Assembly (NCBI GenBank): GCA_003529225.1
Contig: DOJM01000379.1
Coordinates: 12,722-18,449, forward strand
Origin: Paenibacillus sp.
GTDB lineage: Bacteria > Bacillota > Bacilli > Paenibacillales > Paenibacillaceae
Length of the DNA: 5,728 bases
Reading direction: 5' to 3'
This document shows positions 5,363-5,728 of this stretch, piece after piece. The position numbers and the translations under genes are program-made. Numbering within the stretch: the first letter of the stretch is position 1; every line of letters starts with the position of its first letter. A model generated the notes under the pieces. That model saw only the letters and a program-made list of their open reading frames with translations, was not told where the DNA came from and did no database searches.

Positions 5363-5728
5363 ATGAAGACGATTACAAATGCAATTCCGAATCGCACGGG
5401 TAAGCCTCGCAGAACATTGCGCAGCATGCGCCGTCAGACACCTTTCTATTTAATGATGGCACCCGGATTAATTTTTGTTGCGGTCTTATTTTACATCCCG
5501 ATGGTCGGCGTTATCATTGCCTTCAAAGATTACAATGCACGCGATGGTATTCTCGGAAGTCCATGGATGGACCCGCTATTCAAAAACTTTGAGTTTTTCT
5601 TTAAATCTGACGCAGCGAGAAGCGTTACCTTCAATACACTTTTTTACAATGTAGTACAAGCAGTTGCCGTTACTCTTTGCGCATTGGCACTGGCTATTCT
5701 ATTAAATGAAGTAAAACACAAATTTGTA
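5363..5728 (+). CDS. lplB: LplB-type oligosaccharide ABC transporter permease, N-terminal part (runs off right edge)
   Basis: The 122 codons visible have no stop; the family is usually about 300 aa, so roughly 40% is present. It is a MalF/UgpA-type inner subunit of a carbohydrate-uptake (CUT1) ABC transporter. Residues 1-26 are a basic cytoplasmic tail (RTGKPRRTLRSMRRQ). TPFYLMMAPGLIFVAVLFYI (26-45) followed by PMVGVIIAFKDYN (46-58) is the signature opening of LplB proteins in Bacillus and Paenibacillus. Residues about 59-90 are an extracellular loop (GSPWMDPLFKNFEFFF), and NTLFYNVVQAVAVTLCALAL (91-110) begins the second membrane segment and the permease core. The EAA loop lies beyond the edge. 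The start is fixed by a near-perfect ribosome site. Such permeases are normally followed by an LplC/YtcP permease and an LplA-like binding lipoprotein, with the ATPase encoded elsewhere. The divergent membrane AraC regulator probably controls it. The sugar cannot be told; the symbol is used in the family sense. Confidence 0.88.
   Translation, partial: MKTITNAIPNRTGKPRRTLRSMRRQTPFYLMMAPGLIFVAVLFYIPMVGVIIAFKDYNARDGILGSPWMDPLFKNFEFFFKSDAARSVTFNTLFYNVVQAVAVTLCALALAILLNEVKHKFV

Overview
The window looks like chromosomal DNA from a low-GC, Gram-positive spore-former of the Paenibacillus type. This is inferred from A/T-rich intergenic DNA, strong Bacillus-like Shine-Dalgarno sites (GGAGG, AAAGGGGGTGA), a surface protein with three SLH motifs and a Pro-Thr linker, and a membrane-bound AraC-type regulator divergent from an LplB-type sugar permease. 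I cannot name a species from the sequence.

Layout, left to right. Positions 1-487 (minus) hold the first 162 codons of a secreted right-handed beta-helix protein that runs off the left edge. Positions 546-2153 (minus) hold a complete exported 535-aa SLH protein, transcribed toward the beta-helix gene with a 58-bp gap and no terminator between them, so they probably form one unit. Positions 2154-2771 have no intact annotated gene. On the minus strand this gap holds a rho-independent terminator for the regulator gene, a 41-codon open stretch without a start, a 9-bp inverted repeat, a 16-codon ORF with a good ribosome binding site, and the broken start of a signal-peptide gene. Positions 2772-5138 (minus) hold a complete 788-aa membrane sensor/AraC regulator, whose start is best placed at the ATG at 5138. 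Positions 5139-5362 are a divergent control region with a good promoter in each direction, an 8-bp inverted repeat next to the regulator's -35 box, and a run of eight C inside the transporter promoter. Positions 5363-5728 (plus) hold the first 122 codons of an LplB/MalF-type permease that runs off the right edge.

How the parts fit. The regulator and permease match a common Firmicute arrangement (compare YesS and YtdP of Bacillus subtilis). A membrane AraC protein senses an extracellular saccharide or its binding protein and switches on a divergent oligosaccharide ABC transporter. The SLH protein and beta-helix protein on the far side could be the cell-wall attachment and polysaccharide-handling parts of the same locus, but a terminator and a degraded region separate them from the regulator, so that link is inference. 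I see no wholly new system. The most unusual items are the C8 tract in the promoter spacer, the frameshifted signal-peptide remnant and the start-less reading frame in the 618-bp gap.
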